A stretch of 15,785 bases of DNA. Source: Hydrogenophaga sp. (GTDB lineage: Bacteria > Pseudomonadota > Gammaproteobacteria > Burkholderiales > Burkholderiaceae_C). The position numbers and the translations under genes are program-made. Below are positions 8,795 through 15,309 of the stretch, piece after piece (the first letter of the stretch is position 1; each line of letters opens with the position of its first letter). The notes below the pieces were generated by a model, which worked only from the letters and a program-made list of their open reading frames with translations, did no database searches and was not told the origin of the DNA. The DNA lies in NCBI GenBank assembly GCA_018335615.1, contig JAGXRS010000223.1:1-15785 (forward strand). The letters run 5' to 3'.

Positions 8795-10662
8795 CACTCC
8801 ACCGTCACGCTCTTGGCGAGGTTGCGCGGCTTGTCCACGTCGGTGCCCTTGGCCAGTGCCGTGTGGTACGCCAGCAGCTGCAGCGGCACCACATGCAGGA
8901 TGGGGGACAGCGCGCCGTAATGCTCGGGCATGCGGATGACGTGGATGCCGTCGGCGCTCTGGATGCGGGTGTCGGCGTCGGCCAGCACATAGAGCACGCC
9001 GCCGCGCGCGCGCACTTCCTGCATGTTGCTTTTCAGCTTTTCCAGCAGCGTGTCGTTGGGCGCCACGGTGACGACCGGCATGGCGCTGGTCACCAGGGCC
9101 AGCGGGCCGTGCTTGAGTTCGCCGGCCGGGTAGGCTTCGGCGTGGATGTAGCTGATTTCCTTCAGCTTCAGCGCACCTTCCAGCGCAATCGGGTAGTGCA
9201 GGCCGCGGCCGAGGAAGAGCGCGTTGTCCATGCGCGCAAAGTCTTCGGCCCAGCTGATCACCTGCGGCTCCAGCGCCAGCACCGCCTGCAGCGCCACGGG
9301 CAGGTGGCGCATCTGCTTGATGCAATGCGCTTCCTGCTCGTCGCTCAGGTGGCCGCGCACCTGCGCCAGCGCCAGCGTGAGCAGAAACAGGCCAGCGAGC
9401 TGCGTGGTGAAGGCCTTGGTGGAGGCCACGCCAATCTCCACGCCCGCGCGGGTGATGTAGGCCAGTTCGCATTCGCGCACCATGGCGCTGGTGGACACGT
9501 TGCAGATGGTCAGCGTGTGCTTCATGCCCAGGCTTTGGGCGTGGCGCAGTGCGGCCAGGGTATCGGCGGTCTCACCGCTCTGGCTGATGACCACCACCAG
9601 CGTGCGCGGGTTGGGCACGCTGGTGCGGTAGCGGTATTCGCTGGCCACTTCCACCTGCGTGGGGATGCGGGCGATGCTTTCCAGCCAGTACTTGGCGGTG
9701 CAGCCGCTGTAGTAGCTGGTGCCGCAGGCCAGGATGAGCACGTTGTCGATCTCGCGGAAGATGCCATAGGCACCGTCGCCGAACAGCTCGGGCGTGATGC
9801 CCTCCACACCTTCGAGCGTGTCGCCAATGGCGCGCGGCTGCTCGAAGATTTCCTTCTGCATGTAGTGGCGGTACGGGCCCAGCTCGGCCGCGCCGCTGTG
9901 GGCGTGCACGGTCTTCACCGGGCGCAGGGTCGGGTCGAGCGAACGGCCGCTGGCGTCGGTGACCCAGTAGCGGCCCAGCTGCAGGTCCACCAGGTCGCCC
10001 TCTTCCAGGTAGACGATCTGGTCGGTCACGCCGGCCAGGGCCATGGCGTCGCTGGCCAGGAAGTGCTCGGCACCGGCCACGCCATCCACACTGCCCACGC
10101 CCAGCACCAGCGGCGAGCCGGCGCGCGCGCCGACCACGCGCAGGGGTTCGTCCTTGTGGAACACGGCCAGCGCAAAGGCGCCGTGCAGCTGGGCCACGGC
10201 GGCCTGCAGCGCGGCGAACACATCGCCTTCGTAAAGCGAATCGACCAGGTGGGCGATCACCTCGGTGTCGGTCTGGCTCTCGAAGTGGTAGCCCTTGGCC
10301 TGCAGTGCAGCGCGCAACTCGTCGTGGTTTTCGATGATGCCGTTGTGCACCAGGGCCACGCGGCCGGCCGTGCCGGTGGCGGCACGCGGGCCATGGCTGA
10401 AGTGCGGGTGGGCGTTGTGCTCCACCGGCGCGCCGTGCGTGGCCCAGCGCGTGTGGGCGATGCCGGTGCCGCTGCGAATGTCTTCGGCCTGCACCTGCTG
10501 CGCCAGCTCGGCCACACGGGCGGTGCTGCGGGCGCGCTTGAGGCCACCGGTGTGCACGGCCACGCCGCAGGAGTCGTAGCCGCGGTATTCCAGCCGCTGC
10601 AAGCCCTGAACCAGCACGGGCACGATGTCACGCCCCGAAACCCCTGCCACGATGCCGCACAT
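8794..10662 (-). CDS. glmS: Glutamine-fructose-6-phosphate aminotransferase GlmS
   Basis: Cytoplasmic enzyme that makes glucosamine-6-phosphate from fructose-6-phosphate and glutamine, the entry step to UDP-GlcNAc for peptidoglycan and LPS. It has 622 residues (E. coli 609). The N-terminal class II glutaminase domain starts M-C-G-I-V-A-G, with Cys2 as nucleophile once Met is removed. R-G-Y-D-S at 27-31, T-R-W-A-T-H-G at 71-77 and N-G-I-I-E-N at 107-112 are standard. Two SIS sugar-isomerase domains follow: C-G-T-S-Y-Y-S-G at 313-320, S-Q-S-G-E-T-A-D-T at 360-368 and G-R-G-L-H-Y-P-I-A-L-E at about 485-495. The tail is D-K-P-R-N-L-A-K-S-V-T-V-E. The ATG at 10662 is set by the catalytic Cys and by AAGGA upstream; an open extension to 10713 is not coding. 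It is divergent from the Lrp-type gene across 138 bp. No glmS ribozyme sequence is seen, as expected for a proteobacterium. Confidence 0.97.
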   Translation of the reverse strand: MCGIVAGVSGRDIVPVLVQGLQRLEYRGYDSCGVAVHTGGLKRARSTARVAELAQQVQAEDIRSGTGIAHTRWATHGAPVEHNAHPHFSHGPRAATGTAGRVALVHNGIIENHDELRAALQAKGYHFESQTDTEVIAHLVDSLYEGDVFAALQAAVAQLHGAFALAVFHKDEPLRVVGARAGSPLVLGVGSVDGVAGAEHFLASDAMALAGVTDQIVYLEEGDLVDLQLGRYWVTDASGRSLDPTLRPVKTVHAHSGAAELGPYRHYMQKEIFEQPRAIGDTLEGVEGITPELFGDGAYGIFREIDNVLILACGTSYYSGCTAKYWLESIARIPTQVEVASEYRYRTSVPNPRTLVVVISQSGETADTLAALRHAQSLGMKHTLTICNVSTSAMVRECELAYITRAGVEIGVASTKAFTTQLAGLFLLTLALAQVRGHLSDEQEAHCIKQMRHLPVALQAVLALEPQVISWAEDFARMDNALFLGRGLHYPIALEGALKLKEISYIHAEAYPAGELKHGPLALVTSAMPVVTVAPNDTLLEKLKSNMQEVRARGGVLYVLADADTRIQSADGIHVIRMPEHYGALSPILHVVPLQLLAYHTALAKGTDVDKPRNLAKSVTVE

Positions 10663-10800
10663 ACCTGATCCTTTGAATGAAAACGAATGCCTGCATGCTA
10701 CGCAGCCTGGCAAAAAATAAATGTTCTTAGTAGACCGACCGATGAACTAATATTTCATGCAGATTGTGCAGTCATCATTCATTTCAAAATTGATCAATTC
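10663..10800. promoter_or_regulatory. AT-rich divergent promoter region glmS / lrp-like
   Basis: These 138 bp are clearly more AT-rich than the flanking genes and should carry both promoters. For the plus strand, TTCTTA (10724-10729) and TAATAT (10748-10753) with an 18-bp spacer is a possible -35/-10 pair. CTGCATG (10691-10697) and CATGCAG (10756-10762) are inverted copies about 60 bp apart, and TGCA-GATTG-TGCA lies at 10758-10770. Such spaced sites would suit an Lrp-type octamer, but this is inference. Confidence 0.5.
10788..10799. promoter_or_regulatory. Perfect 12-bp palindrome before the lrp-like start
   Basis: AATTGATCAATT is a perfect palindrome ending one base before the ATG at 10801, where a ribosome binding site would normally be. 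No Shine-Dalgarno is visible for this gene. The palindrome could be an autoregulatory operator or reflect leaderless or weak translation. Confidence 0.4.
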
Positions 10801-11307
10801 ATGGAAGAAAACATCGACGAAGCCGACCTGCGCCTGCTCGACCTGCTGCAGCAGGACGCCTCGCGCAGCAACCAGGCGCTGGCCGCGCTGGCCCATGTGT
10901 CGCCGCCCACCAGCCTGCGGCGCATCAAGCGCCTGCGCGAGCTGGGCCTGATTGAGCGCGAGGTGGCCGTGCTCAGCCCCGACCGGCTGGCGCCGCTCAT
11001 CGGGCACGGGCTCACCGCGCTGGTGGAGGTGACGCTGGAGCGCCAGGGCGCCGACTGGCTCGACGCCTTCGAGGCGCGCGTGGTGGCCGACGCGGCGGTG
11101 CAGCAGTGCTACCGCGTGAGCCCCGGCCCTGATTTCATGCTGGTGGTGCACACGACCGACATGCCGGCCTACCTGGCGCTGGCGCAGCGCCTGTTCACCA
11201 GCGAGGCCAACGTGCGCAACGTCAAGGCCTTCTTCAGCCTCAAGCGCGCCAAGTTCGACCCGCGCCTGCCGCTGGCGGCCCGGCCCTGGCGGCAGAACGC
11301 CGCCTGA
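10801..11307 (+). CDS. Lrp/AsnC-family transcriptional regulator
   Basis: A 168-residue DNA-binding regulator of the feast/famine family. The N-terminal winged helix-turn-helix (about 4-60) begins with the family pattern D-E-A-D-L-R-L-L-D-L-L-Q-Q-D and continues S-R-S-N-Q-A-L-A-A-L-A-H-V-S-P-P-T-S-L-R with R-I-K-R-L as the recognition part. The RAM effector/oligomerisation domain covers about 70-150, including P-G-P-D-F-M-L-V-V at about 108-116. The ligand is probably an amino acid or related molecule but cannot be named. I took the ATG at 10801 because it gives the family N-terminus; an open extension back to 10687 runs through AT-rich promoter sequence. It is divergent from glmS and convergent with glmU, which suggests, without proof, control of amino-sugar synthesis or of itself. 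The C-terminus after about 155 is a basic, Pro-containing tail. Confidence 0.93.
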   Translation: MEENIDEADLRLLDLLQQDASRSNQALAALAHVSPPTSLRRIKRLRELGLIEREVAVLSPDRLAPLIGHGLTALVEVTLERQGADWLDAFEARVVADAAVQQCYRVSPGPDFMLVVHTTDMPAYLALAQRLFTSEANVRNVKAFFSLKRAKFDPRLPLAARPWRQNAA

Positions 11308-11345
11308 CGCCGCTCGCAAGCCGCTGGAACTGAGCGGGCGCGCGC

Positions 11346-11361
11346 GCGACAGGGCTGTCGC
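11346..11361 (+). terminator. Candidate terminator after the lrp-like gene
   Basis: GCGACAG-GG-CTGTCGC is a perfect inverted repeat, a 6-bp stem with a 4-nt loop when folded. It lies 38 nt past the regulator stop and is followed by TTGC. Convergent glmU could also use it. The T-tract is poor. Confidence 0.45.
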
Positions 11362-11376
11362 TTGCACACACACCAT

Positions 11377-11472
11377 GCGCAACCGCGCAACCGCGCAACC
11401 GCGCAACCGCGCAACCGCACAACCGCACAACCGCACAACCGCGCAGCCGCGCAGCCGCGCAGGCGCGCAGGC
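11377..11472. repeat. Tandem repeat, 12 copies of an 8-bp unit
   Basis: Twelve back-to-back 8-bp units fill the convergent gap between the regulator and glmU. They come in homogeneous blocks: GCGCAACC x5, then GCACAACC x3, then GCGCAGCC x2, then GCGCAGGC x2, with a decayed unit GCGCGGGT at 11473-11480. Block-wise variants point to growth by replication slippage. The array ends at the glmU stop codon and is not part of either protein. Copy number is likely to vary between strains (a VNTR). Confidence 0.95.
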
Positions 11473-11479
11473 GCGCGGG

Positions 11480-12916
11480 TCAGGCCGGCTTCTTGGTCGG
11501 CCGCTGCCAGTCGCGCAGGCTCACCTGCCGCCCACGCGCCACCGTCAGCGCGCCGGGGTCGGTGCTCTTGGTGACGGTCGAGCCACCGCCAATGGTGCCG
11601 CCCGCGCCGATGGTGAGCGGCGCCACCAGCACGCAGTTGCTGCCCACATGCACGTCGGCCTCTATCACCGTGCGGAACTTGTTGGCGCCGTCGTAGTTGG
11701 CGGTGATGCTGCCCGCGCCGTAGTTCACCCGCTCGCCCACGGTGGCGTCGCCCAGGTAGGCCAGGTGGTTGGCCTTGGCGCCGGCGGCCAGCGTGGAGTT
11801 CTTCACCTCCACGAAGTTGCCGATGTGCACCTCGGTGCCCAGCTGCGCACCCGGGCGCAGGCGGGCAAACGGGCCCACCAGCGCGCGCTCGCCCACGCTC
11901 ACGCCGGCTTTTTCTCCGTCGATGTGGGTGAAGGGGTGGATCACGGCGCCGGCTTCGATCACGGCGTTGGCAATGACGCAGTTCGCGCCAATGCGCACGC
12001 CGTCGCCCAGGCGCACGCGGCCTTCGAAAACGCAGTTGACGTCGATCTCCACGTCCTGCCCGCAGGTCAGTTCGCCGCGCACGTCGAACCGCGCCGGGTC
12101 GGCCAGGCGCGTGCCCTGCTCCATCAGGCCCTGCGCCAGGCGCAGCTGGTAGGCCCGCTCCAGCTCGGCCAGCTGCAGCGGGCTGTTCACGCCCGCCACC
12201 TGCACCGCGTCCGTGATGCGGTGGGCCTGCACGTCCAGCCCATCGGCCACGGCGAACTTCACCACGTCGGTCAGGTAGTACTCGCCTTGCGCGTTCTGGT
12301 TGTCCAGCCGCGCCAGCCAGGTGCTCAGCAGGCGGGTGGGCACGGCCATGATGCCGCTGTAGATCTCGGTGATGGCGCGCTGCTCGGGCGTGGCGTCCTT
12401 GTGCTCGACGATGGCCCGAACCGCTCCGTGGCCGGCGCCGCTGCCGTCTGCCGTGGGCGCGCGCACGATGCGGCCGTAGCCGGTGGGGTCGGGCATGTCC
12501 AGCGTCAGCAGCGCCAGCCGCTCGCCGCCGCACAGGTCCAGCAGGGCCTGCAGCGTATCAGGCCGGGTCAGCGGCACATCGCCCGAGAGCACCAGCGTCA
12601 CGCCATCGGCCGGCAGCACCGGCGCGGCCTGCTGCACCGCGTGCCCGGTGCCCAGCTGGGGCTCCTGACGAACGAACTGCAACTTTGTGGCAACCTGTCC
12701 TTCCAACGGCCGGGGTGGCTGCAGACCAGCCTCCACCTGGTCGGCCCCGTGGCCGGTGATGACCACCACCGAGCGGGCCGCCAGCTGGGCAGCGCAGTCG
12801 ATCACATGCTGGGCCAGGGCGCGCCCGCCCAGGCGGTGCAGCACCTTGGGCCGCGTGCTTTTCATGCGCGTGCCCTTGCCCGCGGCCATCACCACCACAT
12901 CCACCGCCAATGTCAT
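11480..12916 (-). CDS. glmU: Bifunctional GlmU (GlcN-1-P acetyltransferase / GlcNAc-1-P uridyltransferase)
   Basis: Cytoplasmic bifunctional enzyme making UDP-GlcNAc. The C-terminal half acetylates glucosamine-1-phosphate with acetyl-CoA, and the N-terminal half transfers UMP from UTP. It has 478 residues (E. coli 456). The pyrophosphorylase domain (about 5-240) opens with M-A-A-G-K-G-T-R-M at 10-18 and the K-V-L-H sequence at 24-27; G-T-G-H-A-V at 89-94 and the S-G-D-V-P-L motif at 111-116 follow. The left-handed beta-helix (about 265-465) shows hexapeptide repeats. The acetyltransferase base is His384 in K-A-N-H-L-A-Y-L-G-D, followed by N-Y-D-G at 407-410. The ATG at 12916 has GGAG 7 nt upstream. 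The frame stays open far upstream, but that part is antisense to the lipoprotein gene. Its stop codon abuts the 8-bp tandem repeat. Together with glmS it forms a split amino-sugar cluster around the Lrp-type gene. Confidence 0.96.
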   Translation of the reverse strand: MTLAVDVVVMAAGKGTRMKSTRPKVLHRLGGRALAQHVIDCAAQLAARSVVVITGHGADQVEAGLQPPRPLEGQVATKLQFVRQEPQLGTGHAVQQAAPVLPADGVTLVLSGDVPLTRPDTLQALLDLCGGERLALLTLDMPDPTGYGRIVRAPTADGSGAGHGAVRAIVEHKDATPEQRAITEIYSGIMAVPTRLLSTWLARLDNQNAQGEYYLTDVVKFAVADGLDVQAHRITDAVQVAGVNSPLQLAELERAYQLRLAQGLMEQGTRLADPARFDVRGELTCGQDVEIDVNCVFEGRVRLGDGVRIGANCVIANAVIEAGAVIHPFTHIDGEKAGVSVGERALVGPFARLRPGAQLGTEVHIGNFVEVKNSTLAAGAKANHLAYLGDATVGERVNYGAGSITANYDGANKFRTVIEADVHVGSNCVLVAPLTIGAGGTIGGGSTVTKSTDPGALTVARGRQVSLRDWQRPTKKPA

Positions 12917-12952
12917 CAGAATTCTCCACCCAGCCCTCTCGGAGCCATTGAT

Positions 12953-13837
12953 TTGAACAACCGTCGAATTATCGCCCGCAGCCTGTTTGTGACGGCGCTG
13001 CTGGCCCTGCTGGTGGCGTGCAGCACGGTGCGCCTGGCCTACAACCAGGCGCCCACCCTCGTGTACTGGTGGATCAACGACCACGCCGACCTGAACAACG
13101 CCCAGTCGCCCCAGGTGCGCCGCGACATCGACCAGTTCCTGGGCTGGCACCGCAGCTCGGAATTGCCGGGCTACGGCGTGCTGCTGCAGCAGTGGCAGAC
13201 CATGGCCACGCAAGACATCAGCGCGCCACAGGCCTGCGCCCAGTTCGACGCCGTGCGCTCGGCCCTCATGCGTTCCAGCGAGCGCGGCGTGGAGCCGCTC
13301 GCGCGGCTGGCGCTCTCGCTCAGCCCCGAACAGCAGGCGCACCTGCAGCGCCACCAGGAAAAGGGCAACAAGACGTTCGAGAAAGACTTTCTGCGCGGCA
13401 GCCCCGAGCAGCGCCTGAAGAAGCGGCTGGACAAGGCCGTGAGCCGCAGCGAGATGATCTACGGCCGCCTCACGCCCGCCCAGCGCGAGCTGCTGCAGGC
13501 CGGCCTGCAGCAATCACCCTTCGACGCCCAGACCTGGCTGCAGGAGCGCATGCGCCGCCAGGCCGATCTGCGCCAGACCGTGCAGGCCCTGCAGAAGGCC
13601 GCCGGCCCCGGCGGCGAGCCCACGCCCGCCGCGCTGGCCACCGCCCGCCAGCTGCTGGAGCGCCTGGTGCAGTCGCCCTCCCCGGGCTACCAGGCCTACA
13701 GCCGCACCATGACCGACCTGGGCTGCGCCCAGTTCGCCGCCCTGCACAACAGCACCAGCGCCGAGCAGCGCGCCCACGCAGTGCGCGTGCTCAAAGGCTA
13801 CGAGGACGACCTGCGGGTGCTGGTGGCGCAGCGCTGA
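12953..13837 (+). CDS. DUF6279-like lipoprotein
   Basis: A 294-residue predicted lipoprotein of unknown function. The N-terminus is a lipoprotein signal: N-N-R-R basic start, hydrophobic segment at about 11-22, and lipobox L-V-A-C with Cys23 as the lipidated residue. The mature part is mostly helical and charged, with Y-N-Q-A-P at about 29-33 and a Trp-rich Y-W-W-I-N-D-H-A-D-L just after, typical of this family as I know it. The start is a TTG at 12953 with GGAG 8 nt upstream; no in-frame ATG gives a signal peptide. The gene is head to head with glmU, with 36 bp between starts, so each promoter must lie within or close to the other gene. An internal 53-bp piece (13709-13761) recurs at 15238-15290. 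The family assignment is from memory of conserved segments, so moderately sure; the lipoprotein call is firmer. Confidence 0.82.
   Translation: MNNRRIIARSLFVTALLALLVACSTVRLAYNQAPTLVYWWINDHADLNNAQSPQVRRDIDQFLGWHRSSELPGYGVLLQQWQTMATQDISAPQACAQFDAVRSALMRSSERGVEPLARLALSLSPEQQAHLQRHQEKGNKTFEKDFLRGSPEQRLKKRLDKAVSRSEMIYGRLTPAQRELLQAGLQQSPFDAQTWLQERMRRQADLRQTVQALQKAAGPGGEPTPAALATARQLLERLVQSPSPGYQAYSRTMTDLGCAQFAALHNSTSAEQRAHAVRVLKGYEDDLRVLVAQR
13709..13761 (+). repeat. Direct repeat copy 1 (inside the lipoprotein gene)
   Basis: These 53 bp encode M-T-D-L-G-C-A-Q-F-A-A-L-H-N-S-T-S-A near the end of the lipoprotein. They match 15238-15290 at 50 of 53 positions with no gaps. The last 30 bp are identical. 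Confidence 0.95.
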
Positions 13838-13864
13838 GCGGGGTTTCCCGTTTCAGCCCCCCGC
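13838..13864 (+). terminator. Candidate hairpin after the lipoprotein gene
   Basis: GCGGGG immediately after the stop codon pairs with CCCCGC at 13859-13864 around a 15-nt loop that includes TTTCCCG. Two smaller perfect stem-loops follow: CACCC-TTG-GGGTG at 13880-13892 and TGTTGA-G-TCAACA at 13891-13903. One of these may end the lipoprotein transcript. Confidence 0.3.
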
Positions 13865-13925
13865 GCGAACGCATGGCGTCACCCTTGGGGTGTTGAGTCA
13901 ACAGTGCTCGCTGCGCCCTCGTTTA

Positions 13926-13971
13926 TTGACTTTTATTTTGATTTAGATAAATTATCCCAATCAAAATAAAA
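13926..13971 (+). promoter_or_regulatory. AT-rich promoter with built-in inverted repeat
   Basis: TTGACT (13926-13931), a 16-bp spacer and TAAATT (13948-13953) form a good sigma-70-like promoter just upstream of the ATPase gene. A perfect 13-bp inverted repeat is superimposed: TTTTATTTTGATT (13931-13943, between -35 and -10) and AATCAAAATAAAA (13959-13971, around the expected +1), separated by 15 bp. An outer CTCGTTT (from 13918) is mirrored by AAACGAG at 13969-13975, giving a longer imperfect dyad. The placement suggests a repressor operator. It could instead be the trace of an inserted element's end. Confidence 0.6.
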
Positions 13972-13981
13972 CGAGATAAAC

Positions 13982-15175
13982 ATGATCGCCTACACCCGCA
14001 CCACCCTGGCCGACGAGCTGGTGCACCAGCTGCAGGGCAAAACCGCCTTTGGCGATGCCCAGAACGGCCTGTTTCTCTCGGCGCCACGGCGCACCGGCAA
14101 AACCACCTTTTTGCGAGGTGATCTGTGCCCGGCGCTGGAAAAAGCGGATGTGGTGGTGGCGTACGTGGACCTGTGGGCCGACACCACGCGCGACCCCGGC
14201 GTGCTGATTGCCGACGCCATTGGCCGCGCCCTGCAACCCCATCTGGGCGTGATTGCCCGCACCGCCAAAAAGGCCGGGCTGAACAAGGTGAGCCTGGCCG
14301 GCTGGCTGGATGTGGACACCAGCCGCATTGGCCAGCTGGACGGGCTGACGCTGGTGGACGCCTTGCGCGCCCTGCATGAGATCGCCGGCAAACCGGTGGC
14401 GCTGGTGATTGACGAAGCCCAGCACGCCCTGACCAGTGGAGCGGGCGAAGCGGCCATGACCGCGCTGAAGTCGGCCCGCGACCAACTGAACCGGCCGGGC
14501 GAGGTGAACCTGATGCTGGTGATGTCGGGCTCGGACCGCGACAAACTGCTGCGCCTGGTGAACACCAACGGCTCCCCCTTTTACGGCTCGCAGATCAAGA
14601 CCATGCCCGCGCTGGGCCCGGACTTCATTGCGCATATCGTGCAGCTGATCGAAGCACAGCGCCCGGAGCTGGCGCCGGTGGATCAGGCCACGCTGCAAGC
14701 GGCGTTTGAACGCTTTGGCAGCCGCCCGCAGTTCTTCATGGAAGCACTGGGCCAGGTGCTCAGCCCGCTGGCGGCGCTGTCAGGCCGCTTTGAGCCCGCC
14801 ATGCTGCAGGCCGCCGCGCAGCGCCAGCAGGACGACGAGGCCCAGATGGCGTCGGACTACCTGGGTCTGAAGCCGCTGGAACAGGCGGTGCTGTGGCGCA
14901 TGTTGGAGCAAGGTCCCCGTTTTCGGCCATACGACGCTGAGGCACTGCGCTTCTATCGCGAGAAAACGAGGCGCGACAAAGCGGTAACGCCGCAGCAGGC
15001 GCAGAACGCGCTGGAATCGCTGCGCCAGCGCATGCCGGCGTTGGTGTGGAAATCGGCACGAGGGGAATACGCGGTGGAAGACGCCGCCATGCACCGCTGG
15101 TACGAAACCCGAACCGCAGCCGGCACCTGGCCACCGCTGAGCCGACAAGACAACCCGCTGCCAGGCACCCAATAG
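13982..15175 (+). CDS. Stand-alone AAA+ ATPase with C-terminal winged-helix-like region
   Basis: A 397-residue soluble P-loop ATPase. Walker A is A-P-R-R-T-G-K-T at 34-41, with Lys40 as the ATP-binding lysine. Walker B is V-A-L-V-I-D-E-A-Q at 139-147, with Asp144/Glu145. A sensor-1-like segment M-S-G-S-D-R-D-K-L is at 181-189. The layout resembles the COG1672-type (archaeal-like, ORC/STAND-related) ATPases. The C-terminal part (about 295-375) contains L-K-P-L-E-Q-A-V-L-W-R-M-L and then V-T-P-Q-Q-A-Q-N-A-L-E-S-L, consistent with a winged-helix module, followed by a Trp/Pro-rich tail. The function is unknown; related ATPases occur beside toxins, nucleases or in mobile DNA, but no partner gene is present here. 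The ATG at 13982 has a weak GAG 7 nt upstream. Its AT-rich promoter, lack of operon partners and rearranged flanks suggest horizontal acquisition. Confidence 0.85.
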   Translation: MIAYTRTTLADELVHQLQGKTAFGDAQNGLFLSAPRRTGKTTFLRGDLCPALEKADVVVAYVDLWADTTRDPGVLIADAIGRALQPHLGVIARTAKKAGLNKVSLAGWLDVDTSRIGQLDGLTLVDALRALHEIAGKPVALVIDEAQHALTSGAGEAAMTALKSARDQLNRPGEVNLMLVMSGSDRDKLLRLVNTNGSPFYGSQIKTMPALGPDFIAHIVQLIEAQRPELAPVDQATLQAAFERFGSRPQFFMEALGQVLSPLAALSGRFEPAMLQAAAQRQQDDEAQMASDYLGLKPLEQAVLWRMLEQGPRFRPYDAEALRFYREKTRRDKAVTPQQAQNALESLRQRMPALVWKSARGEYAVEDAAMHRWYETRTAAGTWPPLSRQDNPLPGTQ

Positions 15176-15237
15176 CCGCCACTCTGACAATCGCATGCAC
15201 ATAGCTCGACGTAGCTGCGCCGGAATATGACCCAGCC

Positions 15238-15290
15238 ATGACCGACCGGGGCTGCGCGCCGTTCGCCGCCCTGCACAACAGCACCAGCGC
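15238..15290 (+). repeat. Direct repeat copy 2 (orphan lipoprotein fragment)
   Basis: This stretch matches 13709-13761 at 50/53 bases and would encode M-T-D-R-G-C-A-P-F-A-A-L-H-N-S-T-S-A. It sits alone between the ATPase gene and the transporter remnant, and similarity to the lipoprotein gene is lost on both sides. It marks a past duplication or recombination across the ATPase unit. Confidence 0.92.
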
Positions 15291-15309
15291 ATCACCCCAC
15301 ACAGCGCAT

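Noticed and set aside
8554..10668. Plus-strand 704-codon open frame opposite glmS
   Set aside because: Its composition (His/Gln/Ala/Gly/Arg-rich) is typical of antisense shadow in GC-rich DNA, while the minus strand encodes an intact GlmS.
10663..10720. glmS riboswitch/ribozyme
   Set aside because: The glmS ribozyme is a Gram-positive feature, and the short leader here shows no matching conserved core.
11377..11472. CRISPR array
   Set aside because: The units are 8 bp, contiguous and without spacers, and no cas genes are present; this is a simple tandem repeat.
11375..12952. Long plus-strand open frame running from the tandem repeat into the lipoprotein gene as one large protein
   Set aside because: The first 526 codons are antisense to glmU and to the repeat, with no family resemblance. 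The lipoprotein signal peptide and a ribosome binding site place the true start at the TTG at 12953.
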